A stretch of 64,000 bases of DNA from CAMTUW01 sp947085035 (GCA_947085035.1 CAMTUW010000006.1:1-64000), one strand, 5' to 3'; positions 35,891 through 45,731 are shown, numbered from the stretch's first letter. Translations and numbers: made by a program. Notes: generated from the sequence alone by a model not told the origin.

Positions 35891-38800
35891 GTGTCTCCAG
35901 AACTCAATTCCGAACAAGCTGCCGCCGTCGAGGCACTTGCCGGACCGATCCTCATTCAAGCGGGAGCGGGAACCGGAAAGACCAAGACCCTCACGGAACG
36001 CTTCGTCCGCGCACTCGAGGACTCGGTTGAAGAGGAGTGGAGCGCGGCGCGGGTCAACGAGGTGCTGACCATCACGTTCACAGACAAGGCTGCGGGCGAG
36101 TTGTCGGAAAGAGTCCGCAAATCACTTCGGGAGAGAGGCCGTTTCGCTGATGCGTTGGCGACCGACAGCGGCTGGATCTCGACGATTCACGGATTGTGCT
36201 CCCGGATTCTTCGGCGTCATGCGCTCGAGGCAGGGCTTGACCCGGAGTTTCGCATCATCGATGCGGTTGACGACTGGCGTCTCAAAGAGGAGGCGTTCGA
36301 AGAAGCGGCGTCTTGCGAGATCGAGACAGCGTCTGAAGGATTCCTTCTCAGCGAGATCGGGTTCACCGAGCTGTTCCATGTTGTTGATCGCGTCGTTCGG
36401 GCTATGCGGATGCGCGGACTGACCGCAGCCGATCTTGTGAGTGAGGAGACGTCCGATCCGCGCGAGATCGCTGCGCAGGTTATCGAGTCGTTTGGCTCGG
36501 CGGCGGCTAGAATCGAGTCCTGCGGAGTTGGCGGCAAGAATGCAGCATCGTTGAGCGAAAAGTGTCGTGGGACAGTCTGTTCGCTCGAACAGTTGGACAG
36601 TGACGGAGTTGAGGATGCGGACCTCGCGCGCGGGGTGTGGGAGGCCCTTGAGGAGTGGAAGCCCGGCGGCCGAGCCGCGGGGGCGGCGGAAGCCGTCCGA
36701 GTGGAGATCAAAGAAGAGCGAGCGCGGCTTCAGCTGACTGTCGCAGCCTGCGTGGCACATCCATACGAGCAGGCGTTCGTCAGCCTCGTCAATCGGTACG
36801 CCGCGAACTACGCGCGGTACAAGGCCGAACGTTCGCTTCTGGACTTCGATGACCTGCAAGCACGGACCGCCGATCTTCTGATGAGGCGGCCTGATGTCTT
36901 GCAGGAATACCGCGAGATGTTCCGGCTCGTCATGGTCGACGAGTTCCAGGACACTGATGGGCTGCAGCTCTCCATCGTCAACGCGCTTTCCGGAAACGAT
37001 CTTTGCACGGTGGGCGATGAGCACCAGTCCATCTATCGATTCCGCGGAGCGGACGTGGATGTGTACCGCGCCCACAACGAGCAGATGGAAATCAAAGGGG
37101 GGCGCAGGTTCGAGTTGACCACGAACTATCGCTCGCACAGCGCCGTTCTCGATTTCATCAATCGTCTCTTCTCGGCGAGCGAATCCTCAGATGGGGAGGT
37201 CCTTGACCTCAAACATGGGCGTGCGGAACCGGAGCTCTCCGTGCTTCCTGAGAGCGAGCCACGGGTCGACTTGCTCGTGATTGACGCATCGGACGCGAGT
37301 GCCGCAGAGCTGAGAGCGCAAGAGGCGCGCGGGGTGGCGCAGCGCTTCGTGCGCCTCCGTGACGAGTTCGGAGTCGATCCGTCCGGCATGGTGGTGTTGA
37401 TGCGCGCGTATACGCACGCCCAGATTTACGCACGCGCGCTGAGGGCCTGCGGCTTCGACGTGGTGGTTGCGGGCGGCGGACGCCTGTTGACGAGGCCGGA
37501 AGTCAAAGGGATACGAGCCCTTATTCGTACCATCGCCAATCCCGCCGACGAGATGGCGCTTTGCGAGGTGCTGGCGTCCGACATCGGGCGGATGAGCGAT
37601 GACGGGCTCTGGAGACTGACGCGAGACCCGAAGGACGCTCGGCGGGAGGGCGTATGGACGACCCTCGGGCGCGCGGAAGAGATCCTTGACGGCGAGGATC
37701 GCGCAAACGCGGTGCGGACGCGGCAGTTACTGCAAGACGCCAGGGCGGAAGTGGGCAGGGAGCCGCTCGGTGACGTCATCTTGAGAGCAGTCGAGGCGTC
37801 GCGCTACGACCTGGTGCTGCTCGCAAGTGGCACAGAAGGACAACACGCCTTCGCGAACGTGCGCAAACTCGTGCGTATGGCACATGAGTACGAGGCAGCG
37901 GGGGGAGCCGGCCCTGCGGGGTTTGCGGCCTATCTCGACGACAGGGAACGTTTTGGCGAGCACACCGTGTTGGGTGTCGTTGTCGAAGAAGGGTCTCGAG
38001 CGGTGCGAATCATGAGTGTGCACGCCTCCAAAGGGCTCGAGTTCCCTGTCGTCGCGGTGGTCGAGACCGGCGCTACCAGACGCGTGAATCAAGACGTCTT
38101 GCGCGCAGGAGTTGGACCTGACGGGTTGTTGAAGTTCGCGATCAAGCCCCCACTGCGTGCTCGAAACACGAAGTCGGGGAACCGCTCCGCTACATTCAGT
38201 GAGCTCGACAGCGTCGAGAAGATCGCAGATGACGAGGAGTCGAAGCGCCTCTTCTATGTTGCATGCACGCGCGCCCAAGAAGTGCTCATCGTCTCCGGGA
38301 CTGCCGACTGTGAATCCGCGCCCTCTGAGGGCACCCTGACGATGATGAGCGGAGTCCGAGTCGCGCTGGGGGCGACTCTCTTCGAGTCCGCTCGCGGGCA
38401 AGGAGTCACCACGATCCATTTCGGTGAGCATCCGATTCGGCTCGAGGTGGCTCAAGGCGCCGCCGAGGAGGAGAACTTCGATGACGGGGCGGCTGCCGAG
38501 AGCCCTCCGGCGGCAGGGTGCACCTCCGAGTGTTTCGTCGCGCCGTCCAAGAACGTGTGCGACGCCCCACAGGAGCGCGCCATTCGCCACCTCGCGCCGG
38601 AGCGGCTGTCCTACAGCGACATCGTGCTGTTCGACTCCTGCGAACTGAGGTTTCATGCCGAGCGGGTGCTTCGAGTGGGACGACTCGCGTGGTCGGACGG
38701 TGTCGATCCGGCCCGCTTCGGCTCTGCAGTGCATCTCGCGCTGCAGCTTTCGAGCGCCGGACGGGTGCCCGACGCTGATCGAATGCAGGCGATCTCGCAG

Positions 38801-39352
38801 CGATTCGATCTTGGAGCGGTTGAAACATCGGCTCTGGGAGCGGCCGTCGAGACGTTCGTCAGTTCCGAGACGGCGCACGCGCTGGATTCACACGAGGTCG
38901 TTCGGCGGGAGTGGGCCTTCACCATGCGCGTCGCGCAAGGAAGCGAGGAGGTCGATTTCGTAGGGGCATTGGACGCTTACGGCAAGACCGGTCAACACGG
39001 CATGGTCGTCGACTACAAGACCGGGACATCAGGCGAACCAGCCGACCTGGAGGAGCGATATCGCCTCCAAGCCAGATGCTACGCACTGGTGGCGCTGGCT
39101 GATGGGTGCAGCACGGTGACCGTCGTCTTCAGCAGGCCGCAAGTACGCCTTCCCTCCGGGTTGATGCAGGAAGTGCGCTACGAGTTCACCCCCGCAGATG
39201 CTCCCGGAATCGAGAAGGAGATACTCGACGTACATCGTCGGATGGGGGAGTACGCCCCGTCGCCCCTGAAGCGGTGGGCGCACGCGACATGCGCCGGATG
39301 TCCAGTCGCGGGAGGAGTGTGCCCCCGCGTCGCGCCCAAGGGGCACGGTTAG
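35891..39352 (+). CDS. addA: AddA-like UvrD/Rep helicase-nuclease
   Basis: A 1153-residue superfamily 1A helicase with a C-terminal nuclease, partner of the gene it abuts. Walker A GAGTGKT (about 25-31), Walker B VMVDEFQDTD (about 346), motif III GDEHQSIYRFRGAD and SVHASKGLEFPVV are visible. The nuclease motif is VVDYKTG (about 1037). It also carries Cys in FDSCELRF (about 916) and the C-x2-C-x6-C set CAGCPVAGGVC (about 1134), suggesting its own Fe-S cluster, as in AdnAB rather than Bacillus AddA. The stop overlaps that of convergent rlmN. Confidence 0.88.
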   Translation: MSPELNSEQAAAVEALAGPILIQAGAGTGKTKTLTERFVRALEDSVEEEWSAARVNEVLTITFTDKAAGELSERVRKSLRERGRFADALATDSGWISTIHGLCSRILRRHALEAGLDPEFRIIDAVDDWRLKEEAFEEAASCEIETASEGFLLSEIGFTELFHVVDRVVRAMRMRGLTAADLVSEETSDPREIAAQVIESFGSAAARIESCGVGGKNAASLSEKCRGTVCSLEQLDSDGVEDADLARGVWEALEEWKPGGRAAGAAEAVRVEIKEERARLQLTVAACVAHPYEQAFVSLVNRYAANYARYKAERSLLDFDDLQARTADLLMRRPDVLQEYREMFRLVMVDEFQDTDGLQLSIVNALSGNDLCTVGDEHQSIYRFRGADVDVYRAHNEQMEIKGGRRFELTTNYRSHSAVLDFINRLFSASESSDGEVLDLKHGRAEPELSVLPESEPRVDLLVIDASDASAAELRAQEARGVAQRFVRLRDEFGVDPSGMVVLMRAYTHAQIYARALRACGFDVVVAGGGRLLTRPEVKGIRALIRTIANPADEMALCEVLASDIGRMSDDGLWRLTRDPKDARREGVWTTLGRAEEILDGEDRANAVRTRQLLQDARAEVGREPLGDVILRAVEASRYDLVLLASGTEGQHAFANVRKLVRMAHEYEAAGGAGPAGFAAYLDDRERFGEHTVLGVVVEEGSRAVRIMSVHASKGLEFPVVAVVETGATRRVNQDVLRAGVGPDGLLKFAIKPPLRARNTKSGNRSATFSELDSVEKIADDEESKRLFYVACTRAQEVLIVSGTADCESAPSEGTLTMMSGVRVALGATLFESARGQGVTTIHFGEHPIRLEVAQGAAEEENFDDGAAAESPPAAGCTSECFVAPSKNVCDAPQERAIRHLAPERLSYSDIVLFDSCELRFHAERVLRVGRLAWSDGVDPARFGSAVHLALQLSSAGRVPDADRMQAISQRFDLGAVETSALGAAVETFVSSETAHALDSHEVVRREWAFTMRVAQGSEEVDFVGALDAYGKTGQHGMVVDYKTGTSGEPADLEERYRLQARCYALVALADGCSTVTVVFSRPQVRLPSGLMQEVRYEFTPADAPGIEKEILDVHRRMGEYAPSPLKRWAHATCAGCPVAGGVCPRVAPKGHG

Positions 39353-40410
39353 ATGTCTGCGCGTTGTCGCAGCTGACCACAGGCGGCGTCGATGTCCGCT
39401 CCTCGTTCCGCACGCACGGATGCTTCCGTTCCGCTGCGTGCGAGCGTTCGCACGAACTCGTCAGCGCGCGTGGCGTCAGGGCGCCTGAGGGGTGAGCCGA
39501 CAATCGGATTCACCGGAATCAGGTTGACGTGTACGAGGAGTCCTCTGCAGAACTCAACGAGCGCCTCAAGCTCTTTCGGCGTGTCGTTCGTCCCCTCAAT
39601 CAACGCGTACTCCAACGAGGGCCGACGCCCTGTGAGTCTCGAGTAGTCGATGAGAGACTCTCGCAAGGCGAGTAGCGAGACTCCGCGGACCCCGGGCATG
39701 AGGCGGTTCCTCGTCTCTTGAATCGCCGAGTGCAGCGAGACGGCCAAAGTGAACTGTTCCGGCTCGCTCGCGAAACGGCGGATACCGTCCAGAAGGCCGC
39801 AGGTCGAGACGGTCAGGTGGCGCGCTCCGATTCCCAGTCCAAGGGAGGAGTTCATGAGCCTCAGAGCCGAAAGCGTTGCATCGTAGTTCGCGAACGGTTC
39901 ACCCTGACCCATAGCAACGGCGTTGGTGGCACGGAGCCCGAAGTCTTCGCCCACCACCCTGACCTGGTCGACGATCTCGCCCGGGCCAAGGTCGCGAGTG
40001 AGTCCGGCGGCTCCGGTCGCGCAAAACGAGCACCCCATCGCGCAGCCGGCCTGTGTGGAGAAGCACACGGTCAGGCGGTCGCCTGCGGGAAGTCCGACCG
40101 TCTCGACCGTCACGCCGTCGGCGAGTCGAAGCAGGTATTTGCGAGTGCCATCCGCAGACATCTGCCGTTCGAGCACTTCAGGGAAGGGGAGCGGCATCCG
40201 CGCGCTCAGCACCGCGCGCAGGTCCGCAGGCAGGTCGCTCATCTCGGCGAAGGAGCGTGCGCCCCGACCGTAGACCCATCGCACGATCTGGGCCGCCCGG
40301 AAACCAGGCAGACCCAGATCGTGCGCAAGCGCGGTGATGCCGTCGATATCCAAGGCCTTGACGCCCACCTCGACAGGCAGGCGGCAAGCCCCGTGTCGTG
40401 CTTCGCTCAC
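39349..40410 (-). CDS. rlmN: Dual-specificity 23S rRNA/tRNA adenine-C2 methyltransferase RlmN
   Basis: A 353-residue radical-SAM enzyme that methylates C2 of A2503 in 23S rRNA and A37 of some tRNAs. The cluster motif CAMGCSFC (C-x3-C-x2-C, about 119-126) and the C-terminal methyl-carrying Cys in GADIDAACGQL are both intact, which supports RlmN over a radical-SAM relative. The GTG start directly follows the rubrerythrin stop. The 3' end overlaps the addA stop by four bases in convergent orientation. Confidence 0.93.
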   Translation of the reverse strand: MSEARHGACRLPVEVGVKALDIDGITALAHDLGLPGFRAAQIVRWVYGRGARSFAEMSDLPADLRAVLSARMPLPFPEVLERQMSADGTRKYLLRLADGVTVETVGLPAGDRLTVCFSTQAGCAMGCSFCATGAAGLTRDLGPGEIVDQVRVVGEDFGLRATNAVAMGQGEPFANYDATLSALRLMNSSLGLGIGARHLTVSTCGLLDGIRRFASEPEQFTLAVSLHSAIQETRNRLMPGVRGVSLLALRESLIDYSRLTGRRPSLEYALIEGTNDTPKELEALVEFCRGLLVHVNLIPVNPIVGSPLRRPDATRADEFVRTLARSGTEASVRAERGADIDAACGQLRQRADI

Positions 40411-40923
40411 TCAGGCCTTTTCGAGGTCGGACTGCGCGGTCCGGTACTCCTCGCGATGCTCCGCTTCGTAGCGGCCAACGGCGCGGAAGTAGTACGCGAT
40501 CTCAGGGAAGCCCTCGGCATCGGCGGTCTCGGCGAAACCGGGGTACATGTCGGTGGCCTCATTGTCTTCGCCGTGCGCTGCCGTTGCGAGGTTGGCGGCG
40601 GTGGTGGTCACGCCAGCCATGTAGGCGAGATGGCTCAGCGCGTGGGCGGTCTCTTCGGCGGCGGCACGTTCGAACGCCTTCACGGCGCTTTCAGGCGCGC
40701 CTTCGAGCTCGGCGATGCGCTTCCACAACGTGTAGCGACGGTTGGCCTGAGACTCTCCAGCGAACGCGGCCTTCAGGTTCTCCAGGGTGCTGGAGCCTTC
40801 GAGGCCCTCGACGCCGGCGAACAGAGCGAAGGCCTTCTGGGGCGCACCACACATGGGGCAGGGATCGGGGGCGGGGCCAACGTGCAGGTAGCCGCAAGCC
40901 GAGCACCGGTACTGTTCAATCAT
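40411..40923 (-). CDS. Reverse rubrerythrin (N-terminal rubredoxin, C-terminal diiron domain)
   Basis: A 170-residue peroxide-scavenging protein of anaerobes. The rubredoxin-like Fe(Cys)4 site (C7, C10, C22, C25: CSACGY and CPMCGA) is at the N-terminus, the reverse of classical rubrerythrin order. The ferritin-like four-helix domain follows with Glu/His ligands in AFAGESQANRRY, AAEETAHALSHL and RYEAEHREEY. Reverse rubrerythrins are peroxide-inducible in clostridia, usually under PerR. Here a Fur/PerR-type regulator lies 95 bases upstream in the same direction. Confidence 0.93.
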   Translation of the reverse strand: MIEQYRCSACGYLHVGPAPDPCPMCGAPQKAFALFAGVEGLEGSSTLENLKAAFAGESQANRRYTLWKRIAELEGAPESAVKAFERAAAEETAHALSHLAYMAGVTTTAANLATAAHGEDNEATDMYPGFAETADAEGFPEIAYYFRAVGRYEAEHREEYRTAQSDLEKA

Positions 40924-41018
40924 CTTCAGTTCCTCTCTTTGTGCTGATAGGACATAACAACAATGATTTTCCCGAAAACGGCATCAGCCGACGCGGGGGC
41001 AGTTCCTGTCCGTGAGCT

Positions 41019-41438
41019 TCAGGCGCCTACGCACCCGGCACACCGACCGTGAAACACTATGTCCGTGTGCGACACATGCGCGCTCGAAACAGCCGAAAGC
41101 AGCAGCTCGCTAACCGAGGGCGGCAGCTCAACGTCCACCACGGATTCGCAGACCTCACACACCAGATGCGCATGCGGGCTGGGATTCGGGTCGAAGCGGT
41201 TCGCTCCGGGAAGGTCGAGCTCACGCAGGAGGCCGAGGTCCGCCAGCTCGTGCAGTCCCTTGTAGACTGTCGAGAGGGAAACACCCGGAACCCTGAGAGC
41301 CACGCGGGCGGCGAGGGCGTCGGCCGCGGGGTGCGACGTGTCTCCGGCGAGCTCTTCAAGCAATGCTCGCCTCTGTGGGGTAAGGCGCAGGCCCGCGTCA
41401 CACAGGCGTCTGGTCGCATCAGCGTTGGTGATCATCAT
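41019..41438 (-). CDS. Fur-family regulator, PerR-like
   Basis: A 139-residue metal-dependent repressor. The winged-helix half carries RLTPQRRALLEELAG and VSLSTVYKGLHELADLGLL; the dimerisation half has the metal-binding HAHLVCEVC and a second Cys pair CAGC near the end for structural Zn. Placement before reverse rubrerythrin favours a PerR-like peroxide role over iron uptake, but that is inference. ATG 41438 is chosen because GGAGG lies about 8 bases upstream; the frame opens at TTG 41459. Divergent from the multiheme cytochrome. Confidence 0.9.
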   Translation of the reverse strand: MMITNADATRRLCDAGLRLTPQRRALLEELAGDTSHPAADALAARVALRVPGVSLSTVYKGLHELADLGLLRELDLPGANRFDPNPSPHAHLVCEVCESVVDVELPPSVSELLLSAVSSAHVSHTDIVFHGRCAGCVGA

Positions 41439-41556
41439 GAGCCGAACACCTCCAATCAAAAACCATTAGCACATCGGAACATTTACGAAGTATACTCCAC
41501 CCAGCGGCTTTGGGAATACGAACTTGGACGAACCCGAAGATCAACGGAGGGGAACT

Positions 41557-42930
41557 ATGAGGACATCAAAGCGTGCTCTATGGCTGGTTGCTGGAACGGT
41601 ACTTGTGTTGGGGCTGACAGTGGCGAGCGCGGTGGGGAAACCTCTACCGGTTGAGAAGGGCAACGCCACAGCCGATCAGTTCGTCGCCTCAACTGGGTGC
41701 GGATGCCATGCGGCGCTGGTCGAGCAGTGGTCCAAGTCGATGCATGCGCAAGCGCTCACCGACCCGCTCTATCTCACGAAACTCGCCGATGCGAACAAGG
41801 CCACCAATGGAGCGATCGGTCCATTCTGCAACAAGTGCCACGGTCCAGCCGCCACGATGGCCGGTGAGTTCGGCAAGAGTCCGATGAGCCCCGGCGCGAA
41901 CGATGCGGTCGGTTGCAGTTTCTGCCATCAGGTCACGGGACTGCTTCCCGGTATACCCGCCAACACCTCCCACCTCGTTGAGGCGAACGGAGTGAGGCGC
42001 GCGCAGCTCAAGGATCCGCAGGCCCCGCACCCCGCCCAGTACTCCGCCTTTCATGAGACCGCCGAGTTCTGCGGGGGCTGTCACAACGTGAACCATCCGA
42101 TCAATGGGATGCATCTCGAGGCGACGTACACAGAGTGGGCCGCCAGCCCGTGGGCGAAAGAAGGCGTCGTCTGCCAGGACTGCCACATGAGTCAGCAACC
42201 GGGACTCATCGGTCCTTCGAAGGGCCAGGCCGCCGGTGGCGCGCCTGAGAGGCCGAACATCTACCGGATGTCGTTCACCGGCGCTCAGGTCGCGTTGGGT
42301 GACGCCCAGGCCGCAACGGCGATGTTGCAGTCTGCGGCCGAGATCACGCTGAGCGCTCCGGACGTCCTTGGGGCGGGAGACAAAGCCGTAGTCGTGACGG
42401 TGACCAACAAGGGAGCCGGCCATTACCTGCCCACAGGACTCACCGAGATCAGGGAGATGTGGCTCGAGGTCTACTCCGAGAGCGTCACAGGAGAGAGGGC
42501 CGATCTGGGCGAGCGTAAGTTCGGCACCATTCTCCAAGACGATGCGGGCAACTCTCCGGTGGAGTTGTGGGAGGCTACGAAGATCAAGTCGGATGACCGC
42601 ATCCCTCCGAGAGAATCCATCACCGAGACCTACTCGATCTCGCTGCCCGAGGGCGCGGACCGGGCCACAGTGAAGGCCGTTCTTCGCTATCGTTCGGCTT
42701 CAGACGAGTTCGCCAAGAAGGCGGGCGTCGCCAACCCGATCACAGACATGGCTCTGGCCGAGCAAGTCGTCTTCGCTACAGAGGAAGCCAGGGTGGCCGC
42801 AGCGAAGGAGAGCCTGGAGAACACGACACCCTCGAAAGGGACGAACCTGGGCATCGCTCTTGCAGGACTGGCGGCGATCCTGGTGGTCGCAGGGTGGTTC
42901 GTCGTTCGTTCACGCCAGAGCAAAGCGTAG
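41557..42930 (+). CDS. Membrane-anchored multiheme c-type cytochrome
   Basis: A 457-residue exported protein with an N-terminal signal or anchor helix (about 7-27), a heme-rich domain (45-215), an Ig-like domain (about 255-400) and a C-terminal membrane helix (about 428-450) before a basic tail. Four canonical CXXCH motifs occur: CNKCH (91-95), CSFCH (120-124), CGGCH (172-176) and CQDCH (206-210). A fifth site is CGCH (48-51), with one residue between the cysteines. It is probably an extracytoplasmic electron carrier or reductase; the partner is unknown. GGAGGGG precedes ATG 41557, and TATACT at 41491-41496 may be its -10. Confidence 0.88.
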   Translation: MRTSKRALWLVAGTVLVLGLTVASAVGKPLPVEKGNATADQFVASTGCGCHAALVEQWSKSMHAQALTDPLYLTKLADANKATNGAIGPFCNKCHGPAATMAGEFGKSPMSPGANDAVGCSFCHQVTGLLPGIPANTSHLVEANGVRRAQLKDPQAPHPAQYSAFHETAEFCGGCHNVNHPINGMHLEATYTEWAASPWAKEGVVCQDCHMSQQPGLIGPSKGQAAGGAPERPNIYRMSFTGAQVALGDAQAATAMLQSAAEITLSAPDVLGAGDKAVVVTVTNKGAGHYLPTGLTEIREMWLEVYSESVTGERADLGERKFGTILQDDAGNSPVELWEATKIKSDDRIPPRESITETYSISLPEGADRATVKAVLRYRSASDEFAKKAGVANPITDMALAEQVVFATEEARVAAAKESLENTTPSKGTNLGIALAGLAAILVVAGWFVVRSRQSKA

Positions 42931-42944
42931 ATCCAAGTAGGCTC

Positions 42945-44174
42945 TCAGCGGTTCTTGTCGGGGGTCTCGCCGGGGCGTCGTGTGGGGGTCTCCTCGCGGC
43001 TTTGAACCTCGAAGTCGGTGGGCTTGTTCCCCACTTCGACTTCGAGGTTCAGGGTGCGGCCGGCGCGGTTGAGTTCGAGCTTCACGCGGTCACCGACCTG
43101 CAGGCGCCGTACCTGCAGTATCAGGTCATCCATTGAGCGGATCGGCTTGCCGTTCACCTTGGTGACCACGTCACCGGGTTTCACGCCGGCCTCCTCGGCG
43201 CCAGAGCCTTTCGTGAGTTCGCTCACGTAGGCGCCCTCATCCACCGCGAGGGCCTCCTTGGCGACCAGAGCCGCGTTCACGGTCGTTCCCACGATGCCGA
43301 GGAAAGGATGCTTGACGCCGTTGCCCGCTATCAGCTGCTCGGCCACTCTTATCGCCGTGGCCACCGGGATCGCGAAACCGATTCCACCGCTCGCCCCGCT
43401 GTCGGAATAGATCGCCGTGTTCACGCCCACCAGGCGGCCGTTTCGATCCACGAGTGCGCCCCCGGAGTTACCCGGGTTGATCGCCGCGTCCGTCTGGATG
43501 ACATCAACGAGGGGGTAGTTGCTGCCGGTGTCAGTGAAGTCGGGCAGCGAGCGGCCCAACGCGGAGACGACTCCCGACGTGACCGTGTGCTCGAGTCCGA
43601 ACGGCGAGCCGATCGCGATGACCGTCTGACCGACTTCGAGAGCCCTCGAATCCCCCAGCTCGATGAGCGGAATCTCGGCCTCCACGAGCACGACAGCGAT
43701 GTCGGTCTCGGAGTCTCCTCCGATGAGCTTGGCTTTCGTCGACCGACCTGATGCGTCGCGGACGCGGATGTCGGAGGCCTGACGCACGACGTGGTTGTTG
43801 GTGAGTACGTAGGTCCCGCCTGACGCAGCTCGCTTGAACGCCACTCCGGAGCCATTGCTCGCGCCGGGTACGGCGGGGTGGTCACCGGGCAACTCGCCAT
43901 CTCGCGAACGCGCATCGCTCGCGGTGACCTCGATGTTGACGACTGAGGGGACGGCGAGCGCCGCAGCGGAGATCACGGGCTCGCCCGTGTTCGGGCGCAG
44001 ACTGTCCGGACGCGGGGCCACGTCCGATGGTCGAGCCACATCGTCGAGAACCATCTGGGCACCGATGAACCCGCCGGCCAGTCCGGTGAAGGCGGCGATC
44101 ACAAACGCCAGAATCGCCACCGTTGCCGCGAACGGCCAGTTCCCGGAGCTCTTTCGGGGGCTGTCTTCAGACAT
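42945..44174 (-). CDS. HtrA/DegP-like serine protease with PDZ domain
   Basis: A 409-residue membrane-anchored S1C protease for extracytoplasmic protein quality control. The N-terminal helix (about 14-42) is followed by a trypsin-like domain with His128 (TNNHVV), Asp158 (ETDIAVV) and Ser237 (PGNSGGAL). One PDZ domain (about 285-385) follows, with a polar tail. Domain order matches the single-PDZ HtrA/DegS/MucD type of Gram-positive bacteria. It is convergent with the cytochrome, 14 bases between stops. Confidence 0.94.
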   Translation of the reverse strand: MSEDSPRKSSGNWPFAATVAILAFVIAAFTGLAGGFIGAQMVLDDVARPSDVAPRPDSLRPNTGEPVISAAALAVPSVVNIEVTASDARSRDGELPGDHPAVPGASNGSGVAFKRAASGGTYVLTNNHVVRQASDIRVRDASGRSTKAKLIGGDSETDIAVVLVEAEIPLIELGDSRALEVGQTVIAIGSPFGLEHTVTSGVVSALGRSLPDFTDTGSNYPLVDVIQTDAAINPGNSGGALVDRNGRLVGVNTAIYSDSGASGGIGFAIPVATAIRVAEQLIAGNGVKHPFLGIVGTTVNAALVAKEALAVDEGAYVSELTKGSGAEEAGVKPGDVVTKVNGKPIRSMDDLILQVRRLQVGDRVKLELNRAGRTLNLEVEVGNKPTDFEVQSREETPTRRPGETPDKNR

Positions 44175-44261
44175 GGCTGCTCCTCATGGGCGCTGAGAGG
44201 GTCGTCTCGGCTCGACGGTGTGGGATGATTGCGCCGTCGCCTATGCCGAGGATACCCCTGC

Positions 44262-45731
44262 GTGGAGCCGATTCACGAAGACATCACAACTGACGGTCCG
44301 ATCTGCGTTCCGGGGGAGGCCAACCCTCGGGCAGTGCTCGCCGTGCTGATCGTCGGGACCGTGATGGCGCCACTCGATTCGAGCATCGTCAACATAGCGC
44401 TGCCCGCGATCGCCGCGCAGTTCGGAGAGCGCCTCACCTCGGTCGGGTGGGTGACGACCGCATACCTGCTCACGATAGCTTCGCTGCTGCTTTCGATGGG
44501 ACGTCTCGGAGACGTCTGGGGTCTTCGTCGTCTTTACGTGGCGGGGCTCTCCGTGTTCGCTCTCGGTTCCCTGGCAAGCGCCCTCGCACCCTCGTTGACC
44601 CTGCTCATCTCAGCACGTGTGCTCCAGGCGATCGGCGCCTCGATGATCTTCGCTGCCGGGCCAGCACTCGTGGTCAAGACCTTTCCGCCGAGCCGTCGGG
44701 GCTGGGCGCTGGGCTACATATCCCTGGCGGTCTCGCTGGGCCTGACCATGGGACCCGCTTTGGGCGGCTTGTTGATCGGGACGTTCGGGTGGCCCAGCAT
44801 CTTCGTGATCAACCTTCCGCTATCCGTCGGGGCAGCTTTGGTCGCATGGAGGCTTCTTCCAGACGAGTGTCCTGAAGCCGAACCATTCGATCTCGTGGGT
44901 GCGGTTCTGGCGGGCGCCGCGCTGCTCGTCTTGTTGGTGGGTCTTGAGCGCGCCGGGGGGTCCGGGCTTCTCGCGCCGGGGGTGTTCGTATCGATGGCGA
45001 TAGCAGGAGCACTGGGCGCCGCGTTTCTGTGGCATGAGCGCCGAACCGCGACCCCGATGGTAGACCTCGACCTTTTCCGCTCCAGAACGTTTGCGACCGG
45101 CTTGGCTGCGGCGACGCTCGCCTATCTCGCCCTGCTCGCGGTGACCTTCACCCTGCCGTTCTTCCTTCTGCGCGTCCGGGGCATCGATCCTCGGCTCGCT
45201 GGGGCGTTGTTGACGGCGGCGCCCATCGCCATGGCGCTGGTCGCTCCGGCAGCCGGTCGCTTCTCCGACCGACATGGCTCCCGCGGCCTGGCCACGGCGG
45301 GAGTCGCCCTGCTCGCGGTGGGACTGTTCGGCGCCTCGTTCCTCTCGCCCAGCACACCGATAGGGGCCGTTCCGCTCGCGCTGTTCGTGATCGGTGCCGG
45401 GATGGCGGCGTTTCAGACGCCGAACACCGCAGCGGTGCTCAGGGCGACCCCACGCGATCGCGCCGGTGTCGGGTCGGCGCTCGTGGCACAGGCGCGAAAC
45501 GTGGGCATGGCGCTGGGCATCGGGCTCGCGGCTGCGCTCGTGAGCGCGCGGATGGGTGGCGGCGGGCTGCCCTCGGGTGAGGGAGCAGTATCGCCGGTGG
45601 TGGCTGCGGCGTTCACAGACGGCATGGCGACCGTGCTCAAGGTCGGCGCCGGTATCGCGCTGGGTGCCGCGCTGCTGTCGTGGTTCGGCCGCGCCCCGGA
45701 TTCGGTTGAGGACGAAGGCGCCAACTCGTAG
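44262..45731 (+). CDS. Major facilitator superfamily drug exporter (DHA2, 14-TM type)
   Basis: A 489-residue proton-driven exporter. About 14 hydrophobic segments are visible, with the motif-C-like APSLTLLISARVLQAIGA region and the conserved motif A GRLGDVWGLRRLY (about 85-97). The opening LDSSIVNIALPAIA is typical of the EmrB/QacA family. GTG 44262 has GAGGA nine bases upstream; the frame opens at TTG 44229. The substrate cannot be predicted. Divergent from HtrA. Confidence 0.9.
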   Translation: MEPIHEDITTDGPICVPGEANPRAVLAVLIVGTVMAPLDSSIVNIALPAIAAQFGERLTSVGWVTTAYLLTIASLLLSMGRLGDVWGLRRLYVAGLSVFALGSLASALAPSLTLLISARVLQAIGASMIFAAGPALVVKTFPPSRRGWALGYISLAVSLGLTMGPALGGLLIGTFGWPSIFVINLPLSVGAALVAWRLLPDECPEAEPFDLVGAVLAGAALLVLLVGLERAGGSGLLAPGVFVSMAIAGALGAAFLWHERRTATPMVDLDLFRSRTFATGLAAATLAYLALLAVTFTLPFFLLRVRGIDPRLAGALLTAAPIAMALVAPAAGRFSDRHGSRGLATAGVALLAVGLFGASFLSPSTPIGAVPLALFVIGAGMAAFQTPNTAAVLRATPRDRAGVGSALVAQARNVGMALGIGLAAALVSARMGGGGLPSGEGAVSPVVAAAFTDGMATVLKVGAGIALGAALLSWFGRAPDSVEDEGANS

